A stretch of 64,000 nt of DNA from Isoperla grammatica (taxonomy: Eukaryota; Arthropoda; Insecta; Plecoptera; Perlodidae): NCBI GenBank assembly GCA_945910005.1, contig OX246747.1, positions 13,330,880-13,394,879 on the forward strand. The letters are read 5' to 3'. Position numbers and translations under genes: made by a program. The notes under the pieces are model-generated. The model was not told the DNA's origin and did no database searches. It was given only the letters and a program-made list of their open reading frames with translations. The stretch's first letter is position 1, and every line of letters starts with the position of its first letter. Below are positions 32,912 to 43,914 of this stretch, piece by piece.

Positions 32912-35647
32912 ATGCAGATTCTACAGCAGGCCACTGTTGATGACGTCGAACTTCAACAGGGGATTGCTGTTGAAGACGTCGAACTTCAACAAGGGCTTGC
33001 TGACGAAGACGTCGAACTTCAACAAGGGCTTTCTGACGAAGACGTCGAACTTCAACAAGGGCTTTCTGACGAAGACGTCGAACTTCAACAAGGGCTTTCT
33101 GACGAAGACGTCGAACTTCAACAAGGGCTTTCTGACGAAGACGTCGAACTTCAACAAGGGCTTTCTGACGAAGACGTCGAACTTCAACAAGGGCTTTCTG
33201 ACGAAGACGTCGAACTTCAACAAGGGCTTGCTGACGAAGACGTCGAACTTCAACAAGGGCTTGCTGACGAAGACGTCGAACTTCAACAAGGGCTTGCTGA
33301 CGAAGACGTCGAACTTCAACAAGGGCTTTCTGACGAAGACGTCGAACTTCAACAGGATGAGAATGAAGTATTCTCAGCTGGCGAAGATAACGATGAGGAT
33401 GCCTTGTCAGATGAAGATGACAGTGAAGAAGATATTGATATGAACGACGGAGATGACGTTTTTCATTTAAATAACCCAAACGAGTTGATTAACGACCGAG
33501 GCGTAACAAGACAAGAAGTTTTTGTTTTGATTATGATGTTTATGATACGCCATTCAATTTCGAACACCGCCCTTGTTGATTTAATCAAATTAATTAATGT
33601 AATATGCGGTCGAGAAGTGATTGCGTCATCGATGTACTTTACAGAAAAAGTGTTTAAAGACAGTTTAATGAATGCTTCTTTTAATTTCTTTTGTACTACT
33701 TGCAGCATCGTAATTAAAACTATCAAACATTCAATAAATCTCACAAAAGAAGCTGTTTCTTGCAAGTTATGTCATGCCCGCTATGTGATATCGTTTGCTG
33801 CAAATAATTATTTTATGATTTTTGATATGGGGCAACAGCTCAAACATTTTCTCGAGAGTGACGATATTAATAGACATTTGGTTTTAAATCGTGCACCAAA
33901 ACATGGATTCGTCTCCGACATATTTAATTCACAAATCTATCAATCCTTGAAGGCACGATTCAATTTAATGGACAATAACTTCAATTTTACTTACAACTTA
34001 AACACCGATGGCACCCCTGTATTTAAATCATCAAAATTTAGTATGTGGCCTACACAATATTTTCTCAGCGAATTTCCTGCAAAATTTAGATTTAAAAATG
34101 TACTGTTGGCTGGTATGTGGTTCTATAATTCGGAACCAAAAATGAACATGTTTCTAAAACCTTTTATGAGACAAGCTAGAAGAATGATAGAAAATGGTAT
34201 CATATGGAATCTGGCCGGAGAAGCCATACACTCAGTGTTCGTGCCGTTCTGCATTTCGGTGGACTCAGTTGCAAGGCCGCTCATCCAACGAAGTACACAA
34301 TTTAATGGTTATTTTGGATGTAGCTTCTGCAAACATCCTGGAAGACGCGTAGAGAGGGTAGTGAAATATCCAATCGATGTCGCCAATTACGAAGACAGGA
34401 CAGACGAGGAAGTTAGAAGAAACAGTCGAGAAGCTGAAGTTACCGGCATTAAGGTAAATGGAATAAAAGGCCTGTCACCACTAATTGAATTGGATTGTTT
34501 CGATATAGTCTGGGGATTTTCCCCGGATTACATGCACTCTGTACTTTTAGGTGTGACGAAACAACTTTACGAACTTTGGACCAAAACTAGTCAGAAAATT
34601 TATTACATTGGATCTCCTAGAAGCCAAGCGATTATAAACACTGTTTTAAATGCCATTTGTCCTCCTGACAGTGTGCATCGTTTACCACGCCCACTGAAAT
34701 GTGTCAGTATGTGGAAAGCAACTGAATGGAGGATGTGGCTAATATATTATAGCTTAATTTGTTTGCTGGGAATCCTTCCTTTACAATACCTACAACATTT
34801 AGCTTTGATGTCAAATTGCCTATACACACTACTCCAACATGAAATTTCATTCGATTCTCTAGATGCCACAGAACGACAACTGTACCAATTTGTAGGAGAA
34901 ATGCAGATTTATTACGGAGAAAGTGCTATGACATTCAATGTTCATCTTTTAACACACTTAGTGCAATCTGTTAGAATGTCCGGACCATTGTGGGCTACTT
35001 CCGCGTTTCCTTTTGAATCCGGAATACACTCCATACAAAAATTAATTCAAGGACCGAAAGGTGTTCAACATCAAGTGGCCAAAAAAGTGATCATGTCCCA
35101 AGGTGTTCGCCGCATGGCGTTTGAAACACACATGACACGTGAAGGAACCATGTTGTTTACCGGACTAACCAATGGAGTCAGTGCTAATGATGTCGATGAC
35201 AATAATTTTATAAGAGTGTTGGGCAGTGCGTGTTTACTGACAGAGGACAATATTTTAAATATGTTACCACTGGACTACAGGCATCAACATATTTTTGAGT
35301 TTTCTGGGATTCAAATAAAAAACGCAGTGTACAGAACAAAGAACTATACCACACAAAAGCGACATAATAACAGTTACATCATAATAAATAGTAATCGTTT
35401 TGCTCAAATTGTGAATATACTAGAAGTAACGTTAAGAGATGAGACAAAGCGACAAGTAGTAATTGCACAACGATTAGTACACCAACCTTTCCGTGTCGGA
35501 GAAGTAGAACTAAATCACATTTTTAAATGTGAAGTTACCAGTGTGCTAGAAGTAGTCAACCCATTGCAGATCTTCAGTGCCTTGTTCATGTCTACATCAA
35601 CGAATACATACATCGCAACCTTTCCCAACACCATCGAAATCCAGTAA
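32912..35647 (+). CDS. tnp2-like (CACTA/EnSpm-related) transposase
   Basis: First in-frame ATG is 32912 (MQILQQATVDD); the frame is open back to 32840, and a possible acceptor AG at 32863 would add 16 residues. It encodes 911 residues, unbroken. The N-terminus has 13 units of an 11-residue acidic repeat (DEDVELQQGLS type), then an Asp/Glu-rich stretch. The body has CTTCSIVI and SCKLCHARY Cys pairs, NLNTDGTPVFKSSKFSMWP, FCISVDSVARPLIQR, FGCSFCKHPGRRV, DYMHSVLLGVTKQLYELW and LLTHLVQSVRMSGPLWATSA with SAFPFE. These are the blocks of the plant/animal tnp2 transposase family (transposase family tnp2 plus DUF4218-like region). It presumably cuts and pastes DNA in the nucleus. The 49-bp satellite begins 24 bp after the stop. 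It could also be a domesticated gene. Confidence 0.85.
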   Translation: MQILQQATVDDVELQQGIAVEDVELQQGLADEDVELQQGLSDEDVELQQGLSDEDVELQQGLSDEDVELQQGLSDEDVELQQGLSDEDVELQQGLSDEDVELQQGLADEDVELQQGLADEDVELQQGLADEDVELQQGLSDEDVELQQDENEVFSAGEDNDEDALSDEDDSEEDIDMNDGDDVFHLNNPNELINDRGVTRQEVFVLIMMFMIRHSISNTALVDLIKLINVICGREVIASSMYFTEKVFKDSLMNASFNFFCTTCSIVIKTIKHSINLTKEAVSCKLCHARYVISFAANNYFMIFDMGQQLKHFLESDDINRHLVLNRAPKHGFVSDIFNSQIYQSLKARFNLMDNNFNFTYNLNTDGTPVFKSSKFSMWPTQYFLSEFPAKFRFKNVLLAGMWFYNSEPKMNMFLKPFMRQARRMIENGIIWNLAGEAIHSVFVPFCISVDSVARPLIQRSTQFNGYFGCSFCKHPGRRVERVVKYPIDVANYEDRTDEEVRRNSREAEVTGIKVNGIKGLSPLIELDCFDIVWGFSPDYMHSVLLGVTKQLYELWTKTSQKIYYIGSPRSQAIINTVLNAICPPDSVHRLPRPLKCVSMWKATEWRMWLIYYSLICLLGILPLQYLQHLALMSNCLYTLLQHEISFDSLDATERQLYQFVGEMQIYYGESAMTFNVHLLTHLVQSVRMSGPLWATSAFPFESGIHSIQKLIQGPKGVQHQVAKKVIMSQGVRRMAFETHMTREGTMLFTGLTNGVSANDVDDNNFIRVLGSACLLTEDNILNMLPLDYRHQHIFEFSGIQIKNAVYRTKNYTTQKRHNNSYIIINSNRFAQIVNILEVTLRDETKRQVVIAQRLVHQPFRVGEVELNHIFKCEVTSVLEVVNPLQIFSALFMSTSTNTYIATFPNTIEIQ
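32939..33355 (+). repeat. 33-bp coding minisatellite inside the transposase
   Basis: Thirteen units of GACGAAGACGTCGAACTTCA plus CAAGGGCTTTCT-type sequence. Units 3-8 encode GLS and units 9-11 GLA, and most are identical at DNA level, including synonymous sites. This indicates recent expansion or homogenisation. Confidence 0.95.
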
Positions 35648-35671
35648 GCACTATTTCAGAACTTTTCACAA

Positions 35672-38600
35672 GTCGTCATCATGTACTGTACTATGTCAAT
35701 ATCTTGTGCTGCTCTACTGCGTCGTCATCATGTACTGTACTATGTCAATATCTTGTGCTGCTCTACTGCGTCGTCATCATGTACTGTACTATGTCAATAT
35801 CTTGTGCTGCTCTACTGCGTCGTCATCATGTACTGTACTATGTCAATACCTTGTGCTGCTCTACTGCGTCGTCATCATGTACTGTACTATGTCAATACCT
35901 TGTGCTGCTCTACTGCGTCGTCATCATGTACTGTACTATGTCAATACCTTGTGCTGCTCTACTGCGTCGTCATCATGTACTGTACTATGTCAATATCTTG
36001 TGCTGCTCTACTGCGTCGTCATCATGTACTGTACTATGTCAATATCTTGTGCTGCTCTACTGCGTCGTCATCATGTACTGTACTATGTCAATATCTTGTG
36101 CTGCTCTACTGCGTCGTCATCATGTACTGTACTATGTCAATATCTTGTGCTGCTCTACTGCGTCGTCATCATGTACTGTACTATGTCAATACCTTGTGCT
36201 GCTCTACTGCGTCGTCATCATGTACTGTACTATGTATATACCTTGTGCTGCTCTACTGCGTCGTCATCATGTACTGTACTATGTCAATACCTTGTGCTGC
36301 TCTACTGCGTCGTCATCATGTACTGTACTATGTCAATATCTTGTGCTGCTCTACTGCGTCGTCATCATGTACTGTACTATGTATATATCTTGTGCTGCTC
36401 TACTGCGTCGTCATCAGCTACTGTACTATGTTTATATCTTGTGCTGCTCTACTGCGTCGTCATCATGTACTGTACTATGTCAATATCTTGTGCTGCTCTA
36501 CTTCGTCGTCATCATGTACTGTACTATGTCAATATCTTGTGCTGCTCTACTGCGTCGTCATCATGTACTGTACTATGTCAATATCTTGTGCTGCTCTACT
36601 GCGTCGTCATCATGTACTGTACTATGTCAATGTCTTGTGCTGCTCTACTGCGTCGTCATCATGTACTGTACTATGTCAATACCTTGTGCTGCTCTACTGC
36701 GTCGTCATCATGTACTGTACTATGTCAATATCTTGTGCTGCTCTACTGCGTCGTCATCAGCTACTGTACTATGTTTATATCTTGTGCTGCTCTACTGCGT
36801 CGTCATCATGTACTGTACTATGTCAATATCTTGTGCTGCTCTACTGCGTCGTCATCATGTACTGTACTATGTATATATCTTGTGCTGCTCTACTGCGTCG
36901 TCATCATGTACTGTACTATGTATATACCTTGTGCTGCTCTACTGCGTCGTCATCATGTACTGTACTATGTCAATATCTTGTGCTGCTCTACTGCGTCGTC
37001 ATCATGTACTGTACTATGTCAATATCTTGTGCTGCTCTACTGCGTCGTCATCATGTACTGTACTATGTCAATATCTTGTGCTGCTCTACTGCGTCGTCAT
37101 CATGTACTGTACTATGTCAATATCTTGTGCTGCTCTACTGCGTCGTCATCATGTACTGTACTATGTATATACCTTGTGCTGCTCTACTGCGTCGTCATCA
37201 TGTACTGTACTATGTATATACCTTCTGCTGCTCTACTGCGTCGTCATCAGCTACTGTACTATGTCAATATCTTGTGCTGCTCTACTGCGTCGTCATCATG
37301 TACTGTACTATGTATATATCTTGTGCTGCTCTACTGCGTCGTCATCATGTACTGTACTATGTCAATATCTTGTGCTGCTCTACTTCGTCGTCATCATGTA
37401 CTGTACTATGTCAATATCTTGTGCTGCTCTACTGCGTCGTCATCATGTACTGTACTATGTCAATATCTTGTGCTGCTCTACTGCGTCGTCATCAGCTACT
37501 GTACTATGTATATACCTTGTGCTGCTCTACTGCGTCGTCATCATGTACTGTACTATGTCAATATCTTGTGCTGCTCTACTGCGTCGTCATCATGTACTGT
37601 ACTATGTATATATCTTGTGCTGCTCTACTGCGTCGTCATCATGTACTGTACTATGTATATACCTTGTGCTGCTCTACTGCGTCGTCATCATGTACTGTAC
37701 TATGTCAATATCTTGTGCTGCTCTACTGCGTCGTCATCATGTACTGTACTATGTCAATATCTTGTGCTGCTCTACTGCGTCGTCATCATGTACTGTACTA
37801 TGTCAATATCTTGTGCTGCTCTACTGCGTCGTCATCAGCTACTGTACTATGTCAATATCTTGTGCTGCTCTACTGCGTCGTCATCATGTACTGTACTATG
37901 TCAATACCTTGTGCTGCTCTACTGCGTCGTCATCATGTACTGTACATGTATATACCTTGTGCTGCTCTACTTCGTCGTCATCATGTACTGTACTATGTCA
38001 ATACCTTGTGCTGCTCTACTGCGTCGTCATCAGCTACTGTACTATGTCAATATCTTGTGCTGCTCTACTGCGTCGTCATCATGTACTGTACTATGTCAAT
38101 ATCTTGTGCTGCTCTACTGCGTCGTCATCATGTACTGTACTATGTCAATATCTTGTGCTGCTCTACTGCGTCGTCATCATGTACTGTACTATGTCAATAT
38201 CTTGTGCTGCTCTACTGCGTCGTCATCATGTACTGTACTATGTATATACCTTGTGCTGCTCTACTGCGTCGTCATCATGTACTGTACTATGTATATATCT
38301 TGTGCTGCTCTACTGCGTCGTCATCATGTACTGTACTATGTCAATATCTTGTGCTGCTCTACTGCGTCGTCATCATGTACTGTACATGTATATACCTTGT
38401 GCTGCTCTACTTCGTCGTCATCATGTACTGTACTATGTCAATATCTTGTGCTGCTCTACTGCGTCGTCATCAGCTACTGTACTATGTATATATCTTGTGC
38501 TGCTCTACTGCGTCGTCATCAGCTACTGTACTATGTCAATATCTTGTGCTGCTCTACTGCGTCGTCATCACGTACTGTACTATGTCAATACCTTGTGCTG

Positions 38601-41260
38601 CTCTACTGCGTCGTCATCATGTACTGTACTATGTCAATATCTTGTGCTGCTCTACTGCGTCGTCATCAGCTACTGTACTATGTATATATCTTGTGCTGCT
38701 CTACTGCGTCGTCATCATGTACTGTACTATGTCAATATCTTGTGCTGCTCTACTTCGTCGTCATCATGTACTGTACTATGTCAATACCTTGTGCTGCTCT
38801 ACTGCGTCGTCATCAGCTACTGTACTATGTCAATATCTTGTGCTGCTCTACTGCGTCGTCATCAGCTACTGTACTATGTCAATATCTTGTGCTGCTCTAC
38901 TGCGTCGTCATCATGTACTGTACTATGTCAATATCTTGTGCTGCTCTACTGCGTCGTCATCAGCTACTGTACTATGTATATATCTTGTGCTGCTCTACTG
39001 CGTCGTCATCAGCTACTGTACTATGTCAATATCTTGTGCTGCTCTACTTCGTCGTCATCATGTACTGTACTATGTCAATACCTTGTGCTGCTCTACTGCG
39101 TCGTCATCAGCTACTGTACTATGTATTTATCTTGTGCTGCTCTACTGCGTCGTCATCATGTACTGTACTATGTATATATCTTGTGCTGCTCTACTGCGTC
39201 GTCATCATGTACTGTACTATGTCAATATCTTGTGCTGCTCTACTGCGTCGTCATCATGTACTGTACTATGTCAATATCTTGTGCTGCTCTACTGCGTCGT
39301 CATCATGTACTGTACTATGTATATACCTTGTGCTGCTCTACTGCGTCGTCATCATGTACTGTACTATGTATATATCTTGTGCTGCTCTACTGCGTCGTCA
39401 TCATGTACTGTACTATGTCAATATCTTGTGCTGCTCTACTGCGTCGTCATCATGTACTGTACTATGTCAATGTCTTGTGCTGCTCTACTGCGTCGTCATC
39501 ATGAACTGTACTATGTCAATATCTTGTGCTGCTCTACTGCGTCGTCATCATGTACTGTACTATGTCAATACCTTGTGCTGCTCTACTTCGTCGTCATCAT
39601 GTACTGTACTATGTCAATACCTTGTGCTGCTCTACTGCGTCGTCATCATGTACTGTACTATGTCAATACCTTGTGCTGCTCTACTTCGTCGTCATCATGT
39701 ACTGTACTATGTCAATATCTTGTGCTGCTCTACTGCGTCGTCATCATGTACTGTACTATGTCAATACCTTGTGCTGCTCTACTGCGTCGTCATCATGTAC
39801 TGTACTATGTCAATATCTTGTGCTGCTCTACTGCGTCGTCATCATGTACTGTACTATGTCAATATCTTGTGCTGCTCTACTGCGTCGTCATCATGTACTG
39901 TACTATGTATATACCTTGTGCTGCTCTACTGCGTCGTCATCATGTACTGTACTATGTCAATATCTTGTGCTGCTCTACTGCGTCGTCATCATGTACTGTA
40001 CTATGTCAATATCTTGTGCTGCTCTACTGCGTCGTCATCATGTACTGTACTATGTATATACCTTGTGCTGCTCTACTGCGTCGTCATCATGTACTGTACT
40101 ATGTCAATATCTTGTGCTGCTCTACTGCGTCGTCATCATGTACTGTACTATGTCAATATCTTGTGCTGCTCTACTGCGTCGTCATCATGTACTGTACTAT
40201 GTCAATACCTTGTGCTGCTCTACTGCGTCGTCATCATGTACTGTACTATGTCAATATCTTGTGCTGCTCTACTGCGTCGTCATCATGTACTGTACTATGT
40301 CAATATCTTGTGCTGCTCTACTGCGTCGTCATCATGTACTGTACTATGTCAATATCTTGTGCTGCTCTACTGCGTCGTCATCATGTACTGTACTATGTCA
40401 ATATCTTGTGCTGCTCTACTGCGTCGTCATCATGTAGGCCTACTGTACTATGTATATACCTTGTGCTGCTCTACTGCGTCGTCATCATGTACTGTACTAT
40501 GTCAATACCTTGTGCTGCTCTACTGCGTCGTCATCATGTACTGTACTATGTATATACCTTGTGCTGCTCTACTGCGTCGTCATCATGTACTGTACTATGT
40601 CAATATCTTGTGCTGCTCTACTGCGTCGTCATCATGTACTGTACTATGTCAATACCTTGTGCTGCTCTACTGCGTCGTCATCAGCTACTGTACTATGTCA
40701 ATATCTTGTGCTGCTCTACTGCGTCGTCATCATGTACTGTACTATGTCAATACCTTGTGCTGCTCTACTGCGTCGTCATCATGTACTGTACTATGTATAT
40801 ATCTTGTGCTGCTCTACTGCGTCGTCATCATGTACTGTACTATGTCAATATCTTGTGCTGCTCTACTGCGTCGTCATCATGTACTGTACTATGTATATAC
40901 CTTGTGCTGCTCTACTGCGTCGTCATCATGTACTGTACTATGTCAATATCTTGTGCTGCTCTACTGCGTCGTCATCATGTACTGTACTATGTATATACCT
41001 TGTGCTGCTCTACTGCGTCGTCATCATGTACTGTACTATGTCAATATCTTGTGCTGTTCTACTGCGTCGTCATCATGTACTGTACTATGTCAATATCTTG
41101 TGCTGCTCTACTGCGTCGTCATCATGTACTGTACATGTATATACCTTGTGCTGCTCTACTTCGTCGTCATCATGTACTGTACTATGTATATACCTTGTGC
41201 TGCTCTACTGCGTCGTCATCATGTACTGTACCATGTCAATACCTTGTGCTGCTCTACTGC
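35672..41260. repeat. 49-bp satellite, about 114 units
   Basis: Unit: TCGTCATCATGTACTGTAC, then TATGTCAATATCTTGTGC, then TGCTCTACTGCG. Variable sites: CAATATC/CAATACC/TATATACC/TATATATC, CATGTACT/CAGCTACT and CTGCG/TTCG. Some units are 48 bp (TGTACATGTATA at 37941, 38381 and 41130) and one is 53 bp (near 40435). The two 48-bp units at 37941 and 38381 are exactly nine units apart and share neighbours, indicating block duplication. The plus strand has no stop in any frame, which is a repeat effect. Confidence 0.97.
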
Positions 41261-41375
41261 GTAAACCGTAAAAACCGTTATTTTTTCTGAACCTGAACCC
41301 GAACCTGAACCGATATTCCTCAATCGCTTAAACCTGAACCGGAACCTGAACCGTAATAAATGAACCTATTTGCGG
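41261..41375. repeat. Degenerate AACCTG/AACCGT-type repeat
   Basis: Irregular copies of GAACCTGAACC and AACCGTAA follow the satellite directly. May be the end of a transposable element; too degenerate to classify. Confidence 0.5.
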
Positions 41376-41658
41376 TTTAGGTTCGAAAAAGAAATAGCTC
41401 AGTCACAATTATATGAAAACTGTCGAAAGTTGATATTTGTTCAAAATTCCCCCAACATGAAATATTCTCGACTTTTGGGTGTGACAAGGTGCAGGTATGC
41501 AAGTCGGCTTGTTTTTGAATAAGGTGTTTGTGTGTTTTGTGCAGAAGAGGTGATGGGGGGGGGTGCAGGATGGCTACCACCCACCTTTCTTTGGGGATTA
41601 GCAGACCTCAACCAAGCATCTGAGTTTCCAAGAAATTTGGAAGTAGGTCATGGAGACG
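41376..41658. other. No gene recognised
   Basis: Unassigned spacer between the satellite and the palindrome, with a G-run near 41554. Confidence 0.35.
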
Positions 41659-42054
41659 AAGGAGAGAATTCAGCCAGGTATAGCTGAAATAACTCCCCTA
41701 CTTTTACCCCCACTCGGCGGCCGGCTCGGTTTCGATCAGTGAGCGACGAGCGGACACCTGTCGAGATTTCCCTTGAAGATAAGATAAATACTTTTTGTCA
41801 ACTTTGAAAAAGTGTAAACTACTGAACTTTTTTAACTTTTGATTAACATTACGGAATATTCAGAAAAAACATTACTCCTACGTTTTTTATTCGTCAAAAT
41901 AGGACAAAATTTAAGCTTTGGCAATTAAAATATAATTGTATATTACAATACTAAAAACACTCTTCCACATAAAATTATATTTCATACACGCACACGCACA
42001 TACCGGTTTCAATTAATATTAATAATAATACTATTGAATGATAGCAATAATTGT

Positions 42055-42128
42055 CGTAAAAATGTGTCCCTGCTGGTGGTCGAACTCAGGTCCATTGGCT
42101 TTCCTATCAACTGAGCTATCGGGCCATG
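42055..42128 (-). repeat. tRNA-like unit (left arm, outer)
   Basis: Minus strand: GCCCGATAGCTCAGTTGATA (A-box region), then GGACCTGAGTTCGACCACC (B-box region) and GGACACATTTTTACGAC. The anticodon arm is shortened, so not a functional tRNA. Confidence 0.6.
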
Positions 42129-42183
42129 GGAAGGGGGAACACATCTTTACTGAATTGCTATTTGTAATAATTGTTTTACCAAG

Positions 42184-42268
42184 CTGGACAATCGAACAGT
42201 TGGTAAAGCGTCGGTACGGAAAGCTGGAGGACCTGGGTTCGATCCCCAGTGGGGACACATTTTTACGA
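42184..42268 (+). repeat. tRNA-like unit (left arm, inner)
   Basis: CAGTTGGTAAAGCGTCGGTA, then GGACCTGGGTTCGATCCCC (B-box 42235-42245), ending GGGGACACATTTTTACGAT. Shares its 3' end with the outer unit. Confidence 0.6.
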
Positions 42269-42468
42269 TAACTGCTAGAATAATAATGATATTAATGAAT
42301 AATGAATGAATAATAATGATAATAAAAATGATGATACGTACAAAAACAACGTAATAGCATCCTGCAATTGTGTGGTGTTTACGTTGTTTTTGTACGTATC
42401 ATCATTTTTATTATCATTATTATTCATTCATTATTCATTAATATCATTATTATTCTAGCAGTTATCGT

Positions 42469-42553
42469 AAAAATGTGTCCCCACTGGGGATCGAACCCAG
42501 GTCCTCCAGCTTTCCGTACCGACGCTTTACCAACTGTTCGATTGTCCAGCTTG
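42469..42553 (-). repeat. tRNA-like unit (right arm, inner)
   Basis: Mirror copy of 42184-42268: plus strand GTGTCCCCACTGGGGATCG and GAACCCAGGTCCTCCAGC. Confidence 0.6.
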
Positions 42554-42599
42554 GTAAAACAATTATTACAAATAGCAATTCAGTAAAGATGTGTTCCCA

Positions 42600-42674
42600 T
42601 GGCCCGATAGCTCAGTTGATAGGAAAGCCAATGGACCTGAGTTCGACCACCAGCAGGGACACATTTTTACGACA
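42600..42674 (+). repeat. tRNA-like unit (right arm, outer)
   Basis: Mirror copy of 42055-42128: GGCCCGATAGCTCAGTTGAT, then GACCTGAGTTCGACCACC and GGGACACATTTTTACGAC. Confidence 0.6.
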
Positions 42675-43199
42675 ATTATTGCTATCATTCAATAGTATTA
42701 TTATTAATATATTAATTGAAACCGGTATGTGCGTGTGCGTGTATGAAATATAATTTTATGTGGAAGAGTGTTTTTAGTATTGTAATATACAATTATATTT
42801 TAATTGCCAAAGCTTAAATTTTGTCCTATTTTGACGAATAAAAAACGTAGGAGTAATGTTTTTTCTGAATATTCCGTAATGTTAATCAAAAGTTAAAAAA
42901 GTTCAGTAGTTTACACTTTTTCAAAGTTGACTAAAAGTATTTATCTTATCTTCAAGGGAAATCTCGACAGGTGTCCGCTCGTCGCTCACTGATCGAAACC
43001 GAGCCGGCCGCCGAGTGGGGGTAAAAGTAGGGGAGTTATTTCAGTTACCTGGTTGAATTCTCTCCTACGAACGGACCCTACGAGTAAATAGCATGCTACT
43101 CCGAACACAACAGTTAGTAGGAGTTCATCGTTTGTTGGATGTTTTAGTTTTGTGGGATAAGAAGGAAAATGAAAAGTAATATTTGTGAACTTTTCACGT

Positions 43200-43372
43200 A
43201 TTCGACAGATAAAAACGCATATGCCGGAGCTATACAAGCTTGCACAGATAAAGCGTTGGCTATGCCTGCTACACAAGTTAGCGTAGAGCGATTGTTTTCT
43301 GGATTAAAATTTACTCTCTTCCCTCTTAGCGCATTGTGCATTGTGCATTACAATAACTATTCATTCTAATAA
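43200..43372 (+). pseudogene. hAT transposase C-terminal (dimerisation) domain relic
   Basis: One frame reads MPELYKLAQIK and, after a 1-base slip at about 43250, ALAMPATQVSVERLFSGLKF, the signature of the hAT C-terminal dimerisation domain (hydrophobic run, then PATQVSVERLFS). It then decays. Only ~50 codons remain. GATATCG-rich sequence that may be its terminal region lies downstream. Confidence 0.8.
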
Positions 43373-43914
43373 GATGTTCACGGGCCGCAACGCGTTTAAA
43401 AACAAATTAGTTGCAGCCGTAAATTACGAGGCAAAAAACACAATCAAATAATAAAACAATATATAAATATTCAGAGAAACGCGTTTGAAATACTACTAAG
43501 AAAACCCCGCGTTAGACAATAATGCAAACACAAATAAAAGCCCTTCATTTGGGGTCGCAATTCCCGTCAATTCACTTAACAATTTTTGTGTCACTGATAT
43601 TATTATTATTAAAGGGTTGCCCAAACGATAAAAAAAAATCGATATCGCGGGAAGAAATATCGATACCAAAACTTTTCTCGTCTGTTTTTAGGATTTCCAG
43701 ACCAGCCCGAGGCCATTCATTAAACAATATTACATAAATAAATATTTTAACTTTAAAATGTCTTACTATGTGTGTAAACTACACAAAACAGCAATGTAGT
43801 GATTAGTGTTACGTGACGTAATCGTTTCTCACCCCTAACAACCGGCTTATTAGGCGCAAGTTCGATATCGCTATATCGATATCGAATTATTTTTTTACTA
43901 TCGATATCGCATCG
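43373..43914. other. Unassigned; GATATCG-rich stretch
   Basis: ATCGATATCG and relatives cluster at 43640-43685 and 43862-43912, like 9988-10065. Possibly subterminal repeats of the hAT element whose domain lies just upstream. Confidence 0.4.

Larger units (their letters stand above)
41659..43068. mobile_element. 1.4-kb palindrome (foldback element) with four tRNA-like units
   Basis: Left arm about 41659-42350, right arm about 42376-43068, loop of about 25 bp. Arms match nearly base for base, for example GGTGTCCGCTCGTCGCTC at the right against its complement at 41745-41762, with a few substitutions and an extra ~8 bp near 42128. Each arm holds two tRNA-like units facing outward. No coding frame. 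Could be a foldback transposon or an inverted duplication. Confidence 0.85.

Noticed and set aside
32921..33352. Antisense frames within the transposase repeat
   Set aside because: The 33-bp repeat has no stops on either strand. The plus frame continues into conserved transposase blocks, so that is the real one.
35577..41264. Forward open frames of up to 1895 codons
   Set aside because: They come from a 49-bp repeat that lacks stops in every forward frame. Start codons are non-ATG or internal, and all frames repeat the same peptides. Not evidence for a giant protein.
41261..41375. Telomere-like repeat
   Set aside because: The AACCTG/AACCGT units are irregular, short and internal, with no perfect telomeric array.
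42055..42674. Four functional tRNA genes
   Set aside because: Anticodon arms are missing or shortened, no acceptor stem pairs properly, and the units are duplicated within a palindrome. They look like SINE heads.
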